From the NCBI GenBank assembly GCA_000802045.1, contig JUEF01000074.1:1-64000 (forward strand): a DNA stretch of 64,000 nucleotides, given 5' to 3'. This DNA is from Peptococcaceae bacterium BICA1-8 (GTDB taxonomy: Bacteria; Bacillota; Peptococcia; Peptococcales; BICA1-8). Both the position numbers and the translations under genes were made by a program. Below the pieces are notes generated by a model. It did not search any database and was not told the origin of the DNA. It saw only the letters and a list, made by a program, of their open reading frames with translations. Shown piece after piece: positions 20,077 to 29,151 of the stretch (position 1 is its first letter; every line of letters starts with the position of its first letter).

Positions 20077-21030
20077 TTAATCTTCTTTCTCCCCTACGCT
20101 CTGCATCTTTTCCAGCACTTTTTCTAGCTCTTTAGAATCGGCAACCCAATAGCTAATGCCGTTTATGGTGTCGGCTTGGCCGGGGAGCATGAAGGTTTCG
20201 ATGGAATTATGGTCGATGGTGATGAATTTTGTTGCAAAGTATAGTATATCTTTCGGACTCATGTTTGTTTTTACGTGGGTATTTACTTCTTTCACTAGGC
20301 TTGGAATTTTAGGAATTGTAGCAAACCTTGTAATATGGTCAGTAAGGGCGGATACAAATTTTTGCTGTCTTTCTACTCTGCCTATATCTCCGAGGCCGTC
20401 GCTGCGGAAGCGAACATAAGCTAGGGCATCATAGCCATTTAAGGTCTGAAGCCCGGGATTTAAGTCGATGTCCTCCTCGGGGTAAAGCATCCGCTTTTCT
20501 ACATTGAGGGTAATCCCTCCAAGGTGGTCTATGATATTTTTGAAGCCTTGAAAGTTAGTTTTTATGTAGAAATCAATATTAGTATCTAAAAAGCCCTCTA
20601 CTGTCTTGACGGCTAAATCAGCCTGGCCGTAGGCGTGGGCATGGCTAACCTTTTCAAACCCCTTTCTTCCGGGTATATTCACCCTGGTATCACGGGGAAT
20701 TGATAGAAGCTTAACCTGCTTCTCATCAGTGAAAAGGGAAGCCAAAATTAAAGTATCAGAACGAGAGGGCTCGTTCTCCCTCTCGTCTGTGCCGATGATC
20801 AAGACATTTATAGGAGCGTTATTTTCTTTTCCTATGGGATTTTCAGTATCAATTATATCTATTAAGCCTGTATCGGCTTTTGTTATTGGTGAAAACATAT
20901 TATCGGCCCACTTAAATCCAAAAACAAGCATTGCGAAAAATACGGCTATTATGATGAATAGGAAGTAGTTAGGACGGGTCCTAGACTGACTACTCTTTTT
21001 TCTTTTACTTGATCTGCTTAAATCGGACAT
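20077..21030 (-). CDS. LytR-CpsA-Psr (LCP) family cell-wall glycopolymer transferase
   Basis: TM anchor, IIGTDERENEPSRSDTLILAS, LLSIPRDTRVNIPGRKGFEKVSHAHAYG, YVRFRSDGLGDIGRVERQQ. Confidence 0.92.
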   Translation of the reverse strand: MSDLSRSSKRKKSSQSRTRPNYFLFIIIAVFFAMLVFGFKWADNMFSPITKADTGLIDIIDTENPIGKENNAPINVLIIGTDERENEPSRSDTLILASLFTDEKQVKLLSIPRDTRVNIPGRKGFEKVSHAHAYGQADLAVKTVEGFLDTNIDFYIKTNFQGFKNIIDHLGGITLNVEKRMLYPEEDIDLNPGLQTLNGYDALAYVRFRSDGLGDIGRVERQQKFVSALTDHITRFATIPKIPSLVKEVNTHVKTNMSPKDILYFATKFITIDHNSIETFMLPGQADTINGISYWVADSKELEKVLEKMQSVGEKED

Positions 21031-21060
21031 TGTGTCACCTCCATTTTAAGATAATACATG

Positions 21061-21140
21061 ACGTCTAGTGACCGGGGACCGGTGCTCAGGGTTCAGGGAC
21101 CGGTGGCCGGGGTTCAGGGACTAGGGGCCTGGGAAAGCGT
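21061..21140. repeat. degenerate heptamer (GTGACCG/GTTCAGG) array
   Basis: gtctagtgaccggggaccggtgctcagggttcagggaccggtggccggggttcagggactagggg. Confidence 0.7.
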
Positions 21141-21199
21141 AAATAAGGCACAGGATCAGGTCCATGTCCAGGTTATGATTCGGTGACTATTGCTAGAAA

Positions 21200-21568
21200 C
21201 TACTTTATTTTTTGTTTCAACTTATTTATTAGACTGCCAATCATTTTAAGGAGGATCTTACACCTATCATTTAATGTTGTGTATTCATCCTCTGAGATAT
21301 ATCCCAATTCGAATGATAGAATTATATAATATCTTGTTTCCCCTAGAGAGCCTTTTGCAATATTTAAGAACTGCATATATTCCTTAGTATGCTCGCGCTC
21401 ATGACCCTCAGCTATGTTAGCAGGAACGGAAACTGACGAACGTCTTAACTGGGGAACAATTTCATACTTTTCTTCAGGAGGATACTTCTTAACAATTTGG
21501 TGTATTTCCTTAGCTAGAGCATGGGCCTCTTTCCATATTCTTAGATCCTCAAAACTCTTAATAACCAT
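21200..21568 (-). CDS. four helix bundle protein (23S rRNA intervening-sequence/IVP family)
   Basis: FEDLRIWKEAHALAKEIHQIV...YEIVPQLRRSSVSVPANIAEGHERE...FLNIAKGSLGETRYYIILS. Confidence 0.92.
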   Translation of the reverse strand: MVIKSFEDLRIWKEAHALAKEIHQIVKKYPPEEKYEIVPQLRRSSVSVPANIAEGHEREHTKEYMQFLNIAKGSLGETRYYIILSFELGYISEDEYTTLNDRCKILLKMIGSLINKLKQKIK

Positions 21569-21645
21569 TCAACTACCCTCCAGGTTTAGAAAATATCCTT
21601 CCGGGCACTGGGCAACTGGACACTGAACACCGAAACCAATCAAAA

Positions 21646-22593
21646 TTATAGGTTATTATTCTGATTGGTTTCGTTTTTCGCGATTGTATGAATTTCATCC
21701 GTTGAGGCGCGGAGTTGTTGTTCTAGTTTGGCTAGGTCGGGGGTCCAGTACCAGAGGCCGTCGACTTTTTCGTTTTTGCCTGGGACTACTACTGATACTA
21801 TTTTATTATCAATGATATCGGGGGCTAGTTTGGCTAGGGCAAATATTTCTCGGACTGGGACATCTGTTTCTACATTTTCCTGCATGAGTTTAACCAGCGC
21901 GGGCAGGTTTTTTAGACCTTCTACGCCGAAGATTTTTTTGGAGAGGATTTCTATTACTTCCTGCTGTCTTTTAGCTCTGCCGATATCTCCATCATCAGTG
22001 TAGCGGAAACGGGAATAGGCAAGGGCATCGGCACCGCTTAGTGTCTGTATGCCTGGGTAAAGGTCTATATTTTCTGCTTTATAAAGCATACGGATAGGGA
22101 CATCTACTTCTATTCCATCAACAGCATCAACAATTTGTGTGAGGCTGTTGAAATTGACGATAATGTAGCGGTCTACTTGGACTCCTAAGAAGTCTTCTAC
22201 GGTCTCTTTAGCTAGTTCAATTCCGCCGTAAACAAAGGCGGCGTTGACTTTATCCCAGGCGCCTTTGATTTTTACCCGGGTATCCCTGGGTATGGATACT
22301 AAACGTGCCTTACGGGTTTCAGTATCTACGGTAGCCAGCATGATAGTATCTGTTCTGGTCTTAAAGCCTTTCGGTGTATCTACACCTAACAAAAGAATTG
22401 TATATTCACCCAGCTGCTTGGCTATTTCATTTTTTTCCTCTTCATCCAGGTTTTCTTGTTCTAGGGCAGGATCAATGCCCTCCCGTTGGGGGTTTGGGTC
22501 TAAAGTGAAATAGGAATTATAGAGCCACGAGGCGAAAAAGCCTAGGGCTAGGAAAATGATGACTATTGGATAAAGAGTTTTTTTGTTTCGCAT
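21646..22593 (-). CDS. LytR-CpsA-Psr (LCP) family protein
   Basis: LLLGVDTPKGFKTRTDTIMLAT, LVSIPRDTRVKIKG, YIIVNFNSLTQIVDAVDGIEVDVP, YSRFRYTDDGDIGRAKRQQ; start set at MRNKK (SD gaaggtg). Confidence 0.92.
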   Translation of the reverse strand: MRNKKTLYPIVIIFLALGFFASWLYNSYFTLDPNPQREGIDPALEQENLDEEEKNEIAKQLGEYTILLLGVDTPKGFKTRTDTIMLATVDTETRKARLVSIPRDTRVKIKGAWDKVNAAFVYGGIELAKETVEDFLGVQVDRYIIVNFNSLTQIVDAVDGIEVDVPIRMLYKAENIDLYPGIQTLSGADALAYSRFRYTDDGDIGRAKRQQEVIEILSKKIFGVEGLKNLPALVKLMQENVETDVPVREIFALAKLAPDIIDNKIVSVVVPGKNEKVDGLWYWTPDLAKLEQQLRASTDEIHTIAKNETNQNNNL

Positions 22594-22640
22594 AAAAGCA
22601 CCTTCTTTTTTTGAGATATAGACTATAGTTTGCAATGCTG

Positions 22641-22765
22641 AGTTCTACAGTTCTACAGTTCTACAGAAAAACATAAAACATTAAAAACGAGATTGCTTCG
22701 CTCTGCTCGCAATGACAATTTTTTAACCACGGGCCCCTCTGGGGCACACGGATACACACGGTTAA
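22641..22765. repeat. composite of three repeat families: (gttctaca)n, gagattgcttcgctctgctcgcaatgac, and ccacgggcccctctggggcacacggat
   Basis: Each motif recurs elsewhere in the window (e.g. 17028-17117, 62290-62385). Confidence 0.75.
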
Positions 22766-22871
22766 AGAATTACTAATTTTTTGTATCCGTATAATGACAA
22801 TAATAAGAATAATATGCAAAGATAATTGTAGCACTGATTATCTTAAAGTAACAAGTGCAATTTTTACCTTA

Positions 22872-22932
22872 AGAGGAAAGGGGACACACTTCAATCTAGG
22901 ATTCATTTTGTGCCGAGGAATGTCCCCAACGA
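22872..22932. repeat. GGGGACACAC ... GAATGTCCCC inverted pair
   Basis: ggggacacacttcaatctaggattcattttgtgccgaggaatgtcccc; same layout at 23950-24001. Confidence 0.75.
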
Positions 22933-22964
22933 ACGAATGCTTCTCCAGTTAATCTAGAGGAACT

Positions 22965-22987
22965 GACGCGCAATGCGCGCCCCTACG
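22965..22987. repeat. REP palindrome GACGCGCAATGCGCGCCCCTACG
   Basis: Arms cgcgca/tgcgcg around one base; family of about 14 copies. Confidence 0.85.
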
Positions 22988-23063
22988 GAATAAACAACCA
23001 TACCCAAAACTTTAGCGTCACCTGCCACGCGACGCGCCCCCACGGAATAAAGATGCAATGATT

Positions 23064-23160
23064 GTGTTAGACGCAATATGTTCACTCGGGAAGTAATGTC
23101 AGACGCTCAATCTTCACCCAGGAGTACGTCAGACGCAAAAGGATGGCTCCGAAGTGTGTG
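23064..23160. repeat. CAGACGC array with ~30-31 bp period
   Basis: agacgcaatatgttcactcgggaagtaatgt/cagacgctcaatcttcacccaggagtacgt/cagacgcaaaagg; related cluster at 43548-43900. Confidence 0.6.
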
Positions 23161-23736
23161 TTATTTGACAATCGTAGCTGTCCTGGTAGCGTCGTTCCAT
23201 TCTACTTGGGCTCCTATGGATTGGCCCATGAAGCGAAAGGGTACTAGGGTGCGGCCTTCGTGAATGAAGGGGGGTGCGTCTAAGGGTGCTGCTTGACCAT
23301 TTATGTGAGCTGTATTTTTACCGATAAATAATTCAATATAATTGCTACCCATACTATACGTAACTTTCTGATTTTTCTCGTCCCAATTAAAGTCTGCCCC
23401 AAAGACTTCACCTATAAACCTGACCGGCACAAAGGTTCTGCCATTTTCGATACGGGGGGCTACATCTAGGGTTTTGGGTTGTTTATCTATATAGGCTGTT
23501 GTTTTATCGATAATTACATCTACCCGGAGTGATACTTTAGATTTTATTAAAGCGAGCTGCTGCTCTATTGTTTTGAATTGAGTATTTATGTTCGTTAATT
23601 GTTGATTAATCGGATTTAGCTTAGAATACATGAGGTTATCGAGATAGCTTTTTGTTACTAATGTGGGGGGGGTTGCGCTTGCCATTATAGTTACTGTTGC
23701 TGAAATTAACAATATAATAAGAAAATATTTTTTCAT
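23161..23736 (-). CDS. secreted copper amine oxidase N-terminal (CuAO_N) domain protein
   Basis: Signal peptide; RIENGRTFVPVRFIGEVFGADFNWDEKNQKVTYSMG and EGRTLVPFRFMGQSIGAQVEWNDATRTATI. Confidence 0.85.
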   Translation of the reverse strand: MKKYFLIILLISATVTIMASATPPTLVTKSYLDNLMYSKLNPINQQLTNINTQFKTIEQQLALIKSKVSLRVDVIIDKTTAYIDKQPKTLDVAPRIENGRTFVPVRFIGEVFGADFNWDEKNQKVTYSMGSNYIELFIGKNTAHINGQAAPLDAPPFIHEGRTLVPFRFMGQSIGAQVEWNDATRTATIVK

Positions 23737-23949
23737 AATTACCTCCCCAGAAATTATCTCTTCATGTCTTTTGAACGAGGAATGTCCCCATTAATATTCT
23801 ACAAGAATAGTGCTAATCCTTTTTAAAAAACGGCCAGAGGAGTTTTTGTGCCTAACAGCTGTTCGCAAGGTTGAGGTTGAGGTTAAGGTTGAGAAAAATC
23901 TTAAGTTTAGCTTAATGGGCTGAAAGAAAACAAAACACATTAAAGGAAT

Positions 23950-24001
23950 GGGGACACACCTCTCATCTAGGTTATGTTTCGTTGCTGAGGAATGTCCCCA
24001 G
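23950..24001. repeat. GGGGACACACC ... GAATGTCCCC inverted pair
   Basis: ggggacacacctctcatctaggttatgtttcgttgctgaggaatgtcccc. Confidence 0.75.
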
Positions 24002-24028
24002 GTTATACTTCTATATTAGACGTGAAAA

Positions 24029-24051
24029 AGCAGCCGGAGGTTCCGGCTGCT
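24029..24051 (-). terminator. intrinsic terminator of the 24057-24428 gene
   Basis: agcagccgga-ggt-tccggctgct followed on the minus strand by TTTTT. Confidence 0.8.
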
Positions 24052-24056
24052 TATGC

Positions 24057-24428
24057 TTATGATAATGAATTTAATAATACTTTTCTTTCTAATGCAGAAA
24101 GACGTCCATTAATATCCTTATTTTGCTCATCTATTTTTTTTAGTAGAGTAATGTACGTCTTATAGTCTAACTGAATGTTTTTTGCTTCAAGCTTTAAATC
24201 GCCAATATCCATTTTCACTTCATTTATATCTGTTTTTAGCTGTTCAAATTGCGTGTTTAAGTCAATACCGTCAGCTTTCTGCTTTTCTTGAGGTGTTTCT
24301 AGTCGCCCCCTAGGCGTTTCCATCCTTTCTTGGCCAGCAACAAGCATGTCTGTTTTTTCCGTAAGTACGTTAATTTTTTCAGTAAGATCTTTTAGTAAAT
24401 CCACTACTTTATTTTCGTTCATATTCAA
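24057..24428 (-). CDS. small coiled-coil protein
   Basis: ORF with heptad-like hydrophobic pattern, SD (aggggg) and downstream terminator. Confidence 0.6.
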   Translation of the reverse strand: MNMNENKVVDLLKDLTEKINVLTEKTDMLVAGQERMETPRGRLETPQEKQKADGIDLNTQFEQLKTDINEVKMDIGDLKLEAKNIQLDYKTYITLLKKIDEQNKDINGRLSALERKVLLNSLS

Positions 24429-24491
24429 CTCACCCCCTTCTCCTTTCTTTTTTTCTAACGCGCCTCCTTTAAAGCCAAATATTAGTCGAAG

Positions 24492-24656
24492 CGGACGCCC
24501 AATGGGCGCCCCTACATATTTACATCATGCTGACTAAAGGATTGGCTTAGGTGACGTCACGCCGACTTATTGTATATCCCGTGAGCCGTAATGCCGACCC
24601 TAAAATTAGCTGTTTAGACGTCATGCCTATTTATGACGCCCAGTGGGCGCCCCTAC
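24492..24656. repeat. two REP palindromes (GCCCA/TGGGC variant) bracketing GCCGTAATGCCGACC-type repeats
   Basis: cggacgcccaatgggcgcccctac at 24492-24515; gacgcccagtgggcgcccctac at 24635-24656; gtgacgtcacgccgac, agccgtaatgccgacc, gacgtcatgcc between. Confidence 0.8.
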
Positions 24657-27600
24657 TTTAGGATTGTCAGCCGGAGGCGCATTTCGGATTTGATTTTGTT
24701 GACGTCGTACTCTACTCGGCCGTTTTCTATTTCGTAGAACTTGCCGTTTATTTCTAGGGCGCCGTTATAGGGGGCGCTTTTTTCCCGGTCCCAGATGTGG
24801 AGGATGACGGTGCCTTTGGTTTTTTTGAGGACTGCTTGGGGAATAGGGGAAAATGCCAGGTCTAAATCAGGGCGCAGTACAGAGGAACCAATGTTTACGA
24901 CATCGCCTAGGTCCACTGTCAGCTGATATTTAGTCGCTTTGGAATTATAGATACTTAATGAGGCAGAGCTGTATACTACTACTTCCCAGGTGCCCGGTTC
25001 AGGAACAAATGCCATTGCCTCTGCTTTATTTTTCCGACCTAAGGCATATGGTGCCAAACCGGCGTAATCACTCATATCTTCTTCGAAGCCGAAGGGATCA
25101 ATGAGGTGAAGCCTGCCTCTTCCTTCATAGCTGCCGCTGGTATTTGGGAAAATTTCAAGCTCAGCATTTAGATAATTGGTTCCATCGGGAACAGTTATAA
25201 AATAGCGGGCAAACTGACCAGGGTCTAGGCTGCCCATTGCTGTATATACATATGGTCGCTGCTTATATATTTTTTCTCCAATAACTATATTGACGGGAAT
25301 TTCTATCTCAATTCCGGGAATATCCGGATCATCACCTTTTAGAACTGCACTGTAGAGACCGGCCTTCTCCTGGAGGTCAAAAAGAATAGGTATCTCCCGC
25401 TGACCACCTCGCAGTACATGGGTGGTCTTTAGCTCTGATTTTAACCAATCAGCTGAAGCAGACCACTCCAGGTGATAGTCTTTGTTATCATGGTTGGTCA
25501 ACCTGAGCATCAAGCGCTGGGGTACATATTCCCGGGCAAATACTCCAGGGCCTGAGCCATATTCGGGGCTATATAATGTACCGCTTAATGTCCTCTCTTC
25601 CTTGAGGTTTTTCATCTTCTGCCAAGCCTTATAGGCATCTAAAACACCATGGCCATCTTCAATGGAATTAAAGCTGGGTAAATCCCTGGCGCCTTCTTCA
25701 ATAACCCGTTTAATAAAGGCAGGGGTTGTTTTGATTCCCAGCTTATCACCTGCTTCTAGAAGATTGGCTATAATCCCCGAGACATGGGGTGCTGCCATAC
25801 TTGTTCCTTCTGTCAACATGTAAGGATGCTCCATCCAGCTGGGCACGGTGGAAACGGCACTGCCGGGAGCAATAATAGTAGGATACCAGGCACCATCTCT
25901 TCTGGGTCCGATGGAGCTAAAGTAGTACAGGCTATCCTGACCTACTTGATAACCAAAATCCGCCTCCCACATCCGGGGTGAAACAAAGGCGCCTACACTT
26001 ATGGCACTATTGGCATCAGCAGGAGCTGCAACTGTATTTATCCCCGGTCCGATATTACCTGCAGCCGTTACTACTACTACTCCATATTTTTCTACAACTT
26101 CATTTACTATCAGGGCTAAATCACTCTGCCCAGGTTTGACATCCTGGTACTGGCCCAGGCTGATATTAATAATGTTGGCACCATGGAGGGCTGCGTAACG
26201 GATAGCCTCTACAATATTTTCAGGATTGGCAAAGCCGTCACGATCAACAGCCTTTAAAACCATCAGTTCAGCACCGGGAGCCATCCCTTTTAAGGCTCCA
26301 TTTGCGGCAATAATACCCGCCACATGTGTTCCATGACCAGAAATATCATTGGCCAATTGGATATATCTTCCTGCGGGATCGATATCAGCAACAACTAAAG
26401 CCAGATCCTTCCCTTTAAAAGAAAGCATTGCATATTCTTTGCTCCTGCGGTAAATCCGCAGAGCCTTTTCATCCATAAAAGTATTGTCCAGATTTGTATC
26501 GATATACACTGTATCGTAAAGTCCAGCTTCACTGGAGTCAGTTAAAAGTACTGCAATATTTACTGGTGACTGACCATATTCTACTAAATCCAGAGGTGCT
26601 ACATCATCAGCAGAAATTAGCCCTAGTCTGAAAAGTCCACTTTTTGAGGGGATATCCCCCAGATTGTATTCTTTACCCTGCAGGCTTACCTTAGTTTGAC
26701 CTTCTGCTTTGGGCACCAAAGAGGTATTAACTAAGCCCTCTAAAGTAAAGTCCACCCAGTCAACAATTTTTGACCTACCGCCGGTTGTTAAGGCTAAGTC
26801 AGGGTGAGAAGGGTCAACACCGGTATCAATAATTGCTATAACCTTGCCGGTTCCATCTGTCCCTGCTACTGATTGCAGGGAGGGGAGGTTAATTTCTGCC
26901 TTTGTAATGGCTAGGCTTTTTTGGATGTTGTCTAAGTCCATTGGAAGGCGGGGGTTGAATAAGTTACTAGTGACTAGTGACTGGTGACTGGTGGCTTCTT
27001 TAGTGACTGGTGACTGGTGACTAGTGACTAATAGTTGGTGACTGGTGGAATCGTTAGTTGCTGGTGACTGGTGGCTGGTGAATTCTGTTGATTGGGAATA
27101 ATCCTCGTGTAATTTTGGGAGCTTGCGGACGTCTAGGCTTATTTTTATATCGCTGAGCTCAATATCCTTTTGCTGGAGGAAAACAGCTTGACCTAGGATA
27201 TTTAATTTAACTGCTATCGGCTGGTCAATTTTTAAATCCGTCCAGGAAACGGGGCTGTCTCCGGCAATAAGGCGTAAATTATCGGCTATAGGTAAAGAAA
27301 TTAAACTCCTGTTTACTTCTATAAATAATAGCTTTCTCTCTAAATCAACTGTTTTGTATTGACCATGGTAGTCGTATCTATCACCTTTTAAATCTAACCA
27401 GCGATTAATGAAGGCTGCTGCCTCGGAAACGGTAACCTTGTCAGCAGGTCGGAAGGTATTATCACCATAACCGGCGACTAATCCCAGACGGACTCCTTCA
27501 TTAATAGAAGGTAGTGCATAATCAGGAATAGCATCGACATCTTTAAAAGACAGATTTTCTTTATTGCCTTCTAATTGGTCTATACCCATAACCCTCAAGA

Positions 27601-28000
27601 GGAGAACTATCATCTGAGCTCTCGGCAGCTCCTCTTCCGGTCGAAAAATTTCGGCAGTATAACCTCCTACTAAGCCTCTTTCTTTAGCTGCGTTTATGTA
27701 GCCTTTTAAGGGGTGGCTGTTGGGAACATCATGAAAAGGTGAAGGCGCACCCTGAAGTCTTAATGCCTCCAGTTTTAGCCCTAAACCTGTTACAATCATT
27801 CTGGTAAATTCCGCACGGGTAACATAAGCCTCTGGCTCTATTTTTTCCCCTGCTAATACACCCCGAGCCTCTAGCTCCAGCATATCTACTGCCGCCCAGT
27901 GGTCTAAGGGGATTTCTGCTGCTTGAACGGGGGTAACTGCTAGGAATAGGATGAAAATAATCATTAGGAAATGGCTACGCCATTTTGAGACAGTGTTCAT
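24653..28000 (-). CDS. surface-anchored S8 subtilisin-like serine protease with N-terminal SLH domains
   Basis: SLH repeats (YVTRAEFTRMIVTGLGL, FKDV..IPDYA), catalytic DTGVDPSHPDL, GHGTHVAGIIAANG, GTSMAAPHVSG; start at MNTVSKW (SD agaggt). Confidence 0.92.
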   Translation of the reverse strand: MNTVSKWRSHFLMIIFILFLAVTPVQAAEIPLDHWAAVDMLELEARGVLAGEKIEPEAYVTRAEFTRMIVTGLGLKLEALRLQGAPSPFHDVPNSHPLKGYINAAKERGLVGGYTAEIFRPEEELPRAQMIVLLLRVMGIDQLEGNKENLSFKDVDAIPDYALPSINEGVRLGLVAGYGDNTFRPADKVTVSEAAAFINRWLDLKGDRYDYHGQYKTVDLERKLLFIEVNRSLISLPIADNLRLIAGDSPVSWTDLKIDQPIAVKLNILGQAVFLQQKDIELSDIKISLDVRKLPKLHEDYSQSTEFTSHQSPATNDSTSHQLLVTSHQSPVTKEATSHQSLVTSNLFNPRLPMDLDNIQKSLAITKAEINLPSLQSVAGTDGTGKVIAIIDTGVDPSHPDLALTTGGRSKIVDWVDFTLEGLVNTSLVPKAEGQTKVSLQGKEYNLGDIPSKSGLFRLGLISADDVAPLDLVEYGQSPVNIAVLLTDSSEAGLYDTVYIDTNLDNTFMDEKALRIYRRSKEYAMLSFKGKDLALVVADIDPAGRYIQLANDISGHGTHVAGIIAANGALKGMAPGAELMVLKAVDRDGFANPENIVEAIRYAALHGANIINISLGQYQDVKPGQSDLALIVNEVVEKYGVVVVTAAGNIGPGINTVAAPADANSAISVGAFVSPRMWEADFGYQVGQDSLYYFSSIGPRRDGAWYPTIIAPGSAVSTVPSWMEHPYMLTEGTSMAAPHVSGIIANLLEAGDKLGIKTTPAFIKRVIEEGARDLPSFNSIEDGHGVLDAYKAWQKMKNLKEERTLSGTLYSPEYGSGPGVFAREYVPQRLMLRLTNHDNKDYHLEWSASADWLKSELKTTHVLRGGQREIPILFDLQEKAGLYSAVLKGDDPDIPGIEIEIPVNIVIGEKIYKQRPYVYTAMGSLDPGQFARYFITVPDGTNYLNAELEIFPNTSGSYEGRGRLHLIDPFGFEEDMSDYAGLAPYALGRKNKAEAMAFVPEPGTWEVVVYSSASLSIYNSKATKYQLTVDLGDVVNIGSSVLRPDLDLAFSPIPQAVLKKTKGTVILHIWDREKSAPYNGALEINGKFYEIENGRVEYDVNKIKSEMRLRLTILK
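26967..27080. repeat. heptamer (GACTAGT/GACTGGT) array inside the subtilase coding region
   Basis: tagtgactagtgactggtgactggtggc...; translated as TSHQSPATNDSTSHQLLVTSHQSPVTKEATSHQSLVTS. Confidence 0.88.
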
Positions 28001-28068
28001 ATATGTACCTCTATTAGTAATATTTGTTATTGTTAATAATTCTACTTGGGGGGTGGTAATCCTGCATT

Positions 28069-28120
28069 TAAATTTTGGAAAAATAATTGGAGAAGAGTCC
28101 AATTATTTTTCCAAAATTTA
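28069..28120. repeat. perfect 22-bp inverted repeat upstream of the subtilase
   Basis: taaattttggaaaaataattgg-agaagagt-ccaattatttttccaaaattta. Confidence 0.85.
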
Positions 28121-28121
28121 T

Positions 28122-28262
28122 GGAATGGAGAGTTGAAAATTGAAAATGGAGAATGAAGAGTTGGAGTTGAGAATTGAGAAATGAGAAATGAGAATGTAAA
28201 ATGTAGAATGTAGAATGGAGAGGTGAAAATGTAGAATTTAGAATGTAGAATTAGAGTTTAGA
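28122..28262. repeat. purine-rich tract of gagaattgagaa / gtagaatg units, nearly C-free
   Basis: gagttgaaaattgaaaatggagaatgaagagttggagttgagaattgagaaatgagaaatgagaatgtaaaatgtagaatgtagaatgg... Confidence 0.75.
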
Positions 28263-28304
28263 ATTGGCTTTGGAGTTAGGGAAGTGAGGGAAATGGCTTT
28301 GTTT

Positions 28305-28380
28305 GTCATCCTGAGCGATAGTGAAGGATCTTTGTGGAGAAAAGGCTTTAGATCCTTCGGTCGTTCCTCCTCAGGATGAC
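28305..28380. repeat. GTCATCCTGAGCGATAGCGAAGGATCTT hairpin repeat
   Basis: gtcatcctgagcgatagtgaaggatc...gatccttcggtcgttcctcctcaggatgac; recurs at 38934, 43603, 44506, 52636, 59368. Confidence 0.88.
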
Positions 28381-28721
28381 ATTGTAGTGGAATGTACTCT
28401 TTCTTTTTTCTGTAGCGCTGTAGCACTGTAGCACAGTAGAACTACCGATTCAGTTGGCTTTTTTTATTCATATTTACAATAAATAGTAAGAATGTAAAAA
28501 AATAATCAGAAAATTTATGAATAATTAGAGGATTTTTAAATATTCTATAGAAATATATAAGTGAAATATAGCGCAATTGTTTTTCTTATGATATACTAAA
28601 AATAACTTGATAGAAGATTATTTTTCTTTGAGAATTAGACGTTGTTGTTTGACTAAGCAAGTGAAGAATGTCACTAAGGTATATACATACCTAAAATAAG
28701 ATTAATTAAGGAGGGAATAAG

Positions 28722-28928
28722 ATGACTGATATGCAGCTAGTTAATTTAAGAAAAGAGCGCAGTAAACTGTTTGATGCTTGGCGTATTGCCAGCAGCGGAC
28801 AAAAGAATTCAATTCTAATGCGCATTAGCGATATTGATGAAGATCTGGAGGAATATCTACCAGTAAGCTCATCTCCCAAGCATAGAAAGTTTACAAAGAA
28901 TAATATTCAGTTATTAAAACAAGTATAG
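28722..28928 (+). CDS. small conserved-looking hypothetical protein
   Basis: SD aaggaggg upstream of ATG; charged 68-aa ORF; one of only two confident longer genes of unknown function on the plus strand. Confidence 0.65.
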   Translation: MTDMQLVNLRKERSKLFDAWRIASSGQKNSILMRISDIDEDLEEYLPVSSSPKHRKFTKNNIQLLKQV

Positions 28929-28957
28929 GCGGATGCCTATACTTGTTTTAATAACTG
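28908..28957 (+). repeat. perfect 22-bp hairpin containing the last codons and stop of 28722-28928
   Basis: cagttattaaaacaagtatagg-cggatg-cctatacttgttttaataactg. Confidence 0.9.
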
Positions 28958-28959
28958 GG

Positions 28960-29131
28960 GTTTCGCTCACTTCGTTTCGCTAGATTGAGATTTCGCTTCG
29001 CTAGGGGGTAGTAATGCTAAAGCATTACTAAGGTTGAGGAAATTCTTTAAAACCTTTCTTAATCTAGCGTAGCGAAATCTTAATCTAGCGAAGCGGAATC
29101 TTAGTCTTAACTTAGCCTTAACCTCAACCTT
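28960..29131. repeat. TCTAGCGAAGCGAAATCT / TTAACCTCAACC polar module
   Basis: tttcgctcacttcgtttcgctagattgagatttcgcttcgctag ... tctagcgtagcgaaatcttaatctagcgaagcggaatcttagtcttaacttagccttaacctcaacct. Confidence 0.88.
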
Positions 29132-29151
29132 AATGACGCAATAAGCTTTGC

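Noticed and set aside
28238-28426. 62-aa ORF (-) with CHPEEERPKDLKPFLHKDPSLSLRMT
   Set aside because: Spurious translation of the GTCATCCTGAGCG hairpin repeat; the same kind of ORF recurs at 38748-39056 and 52573-52755.
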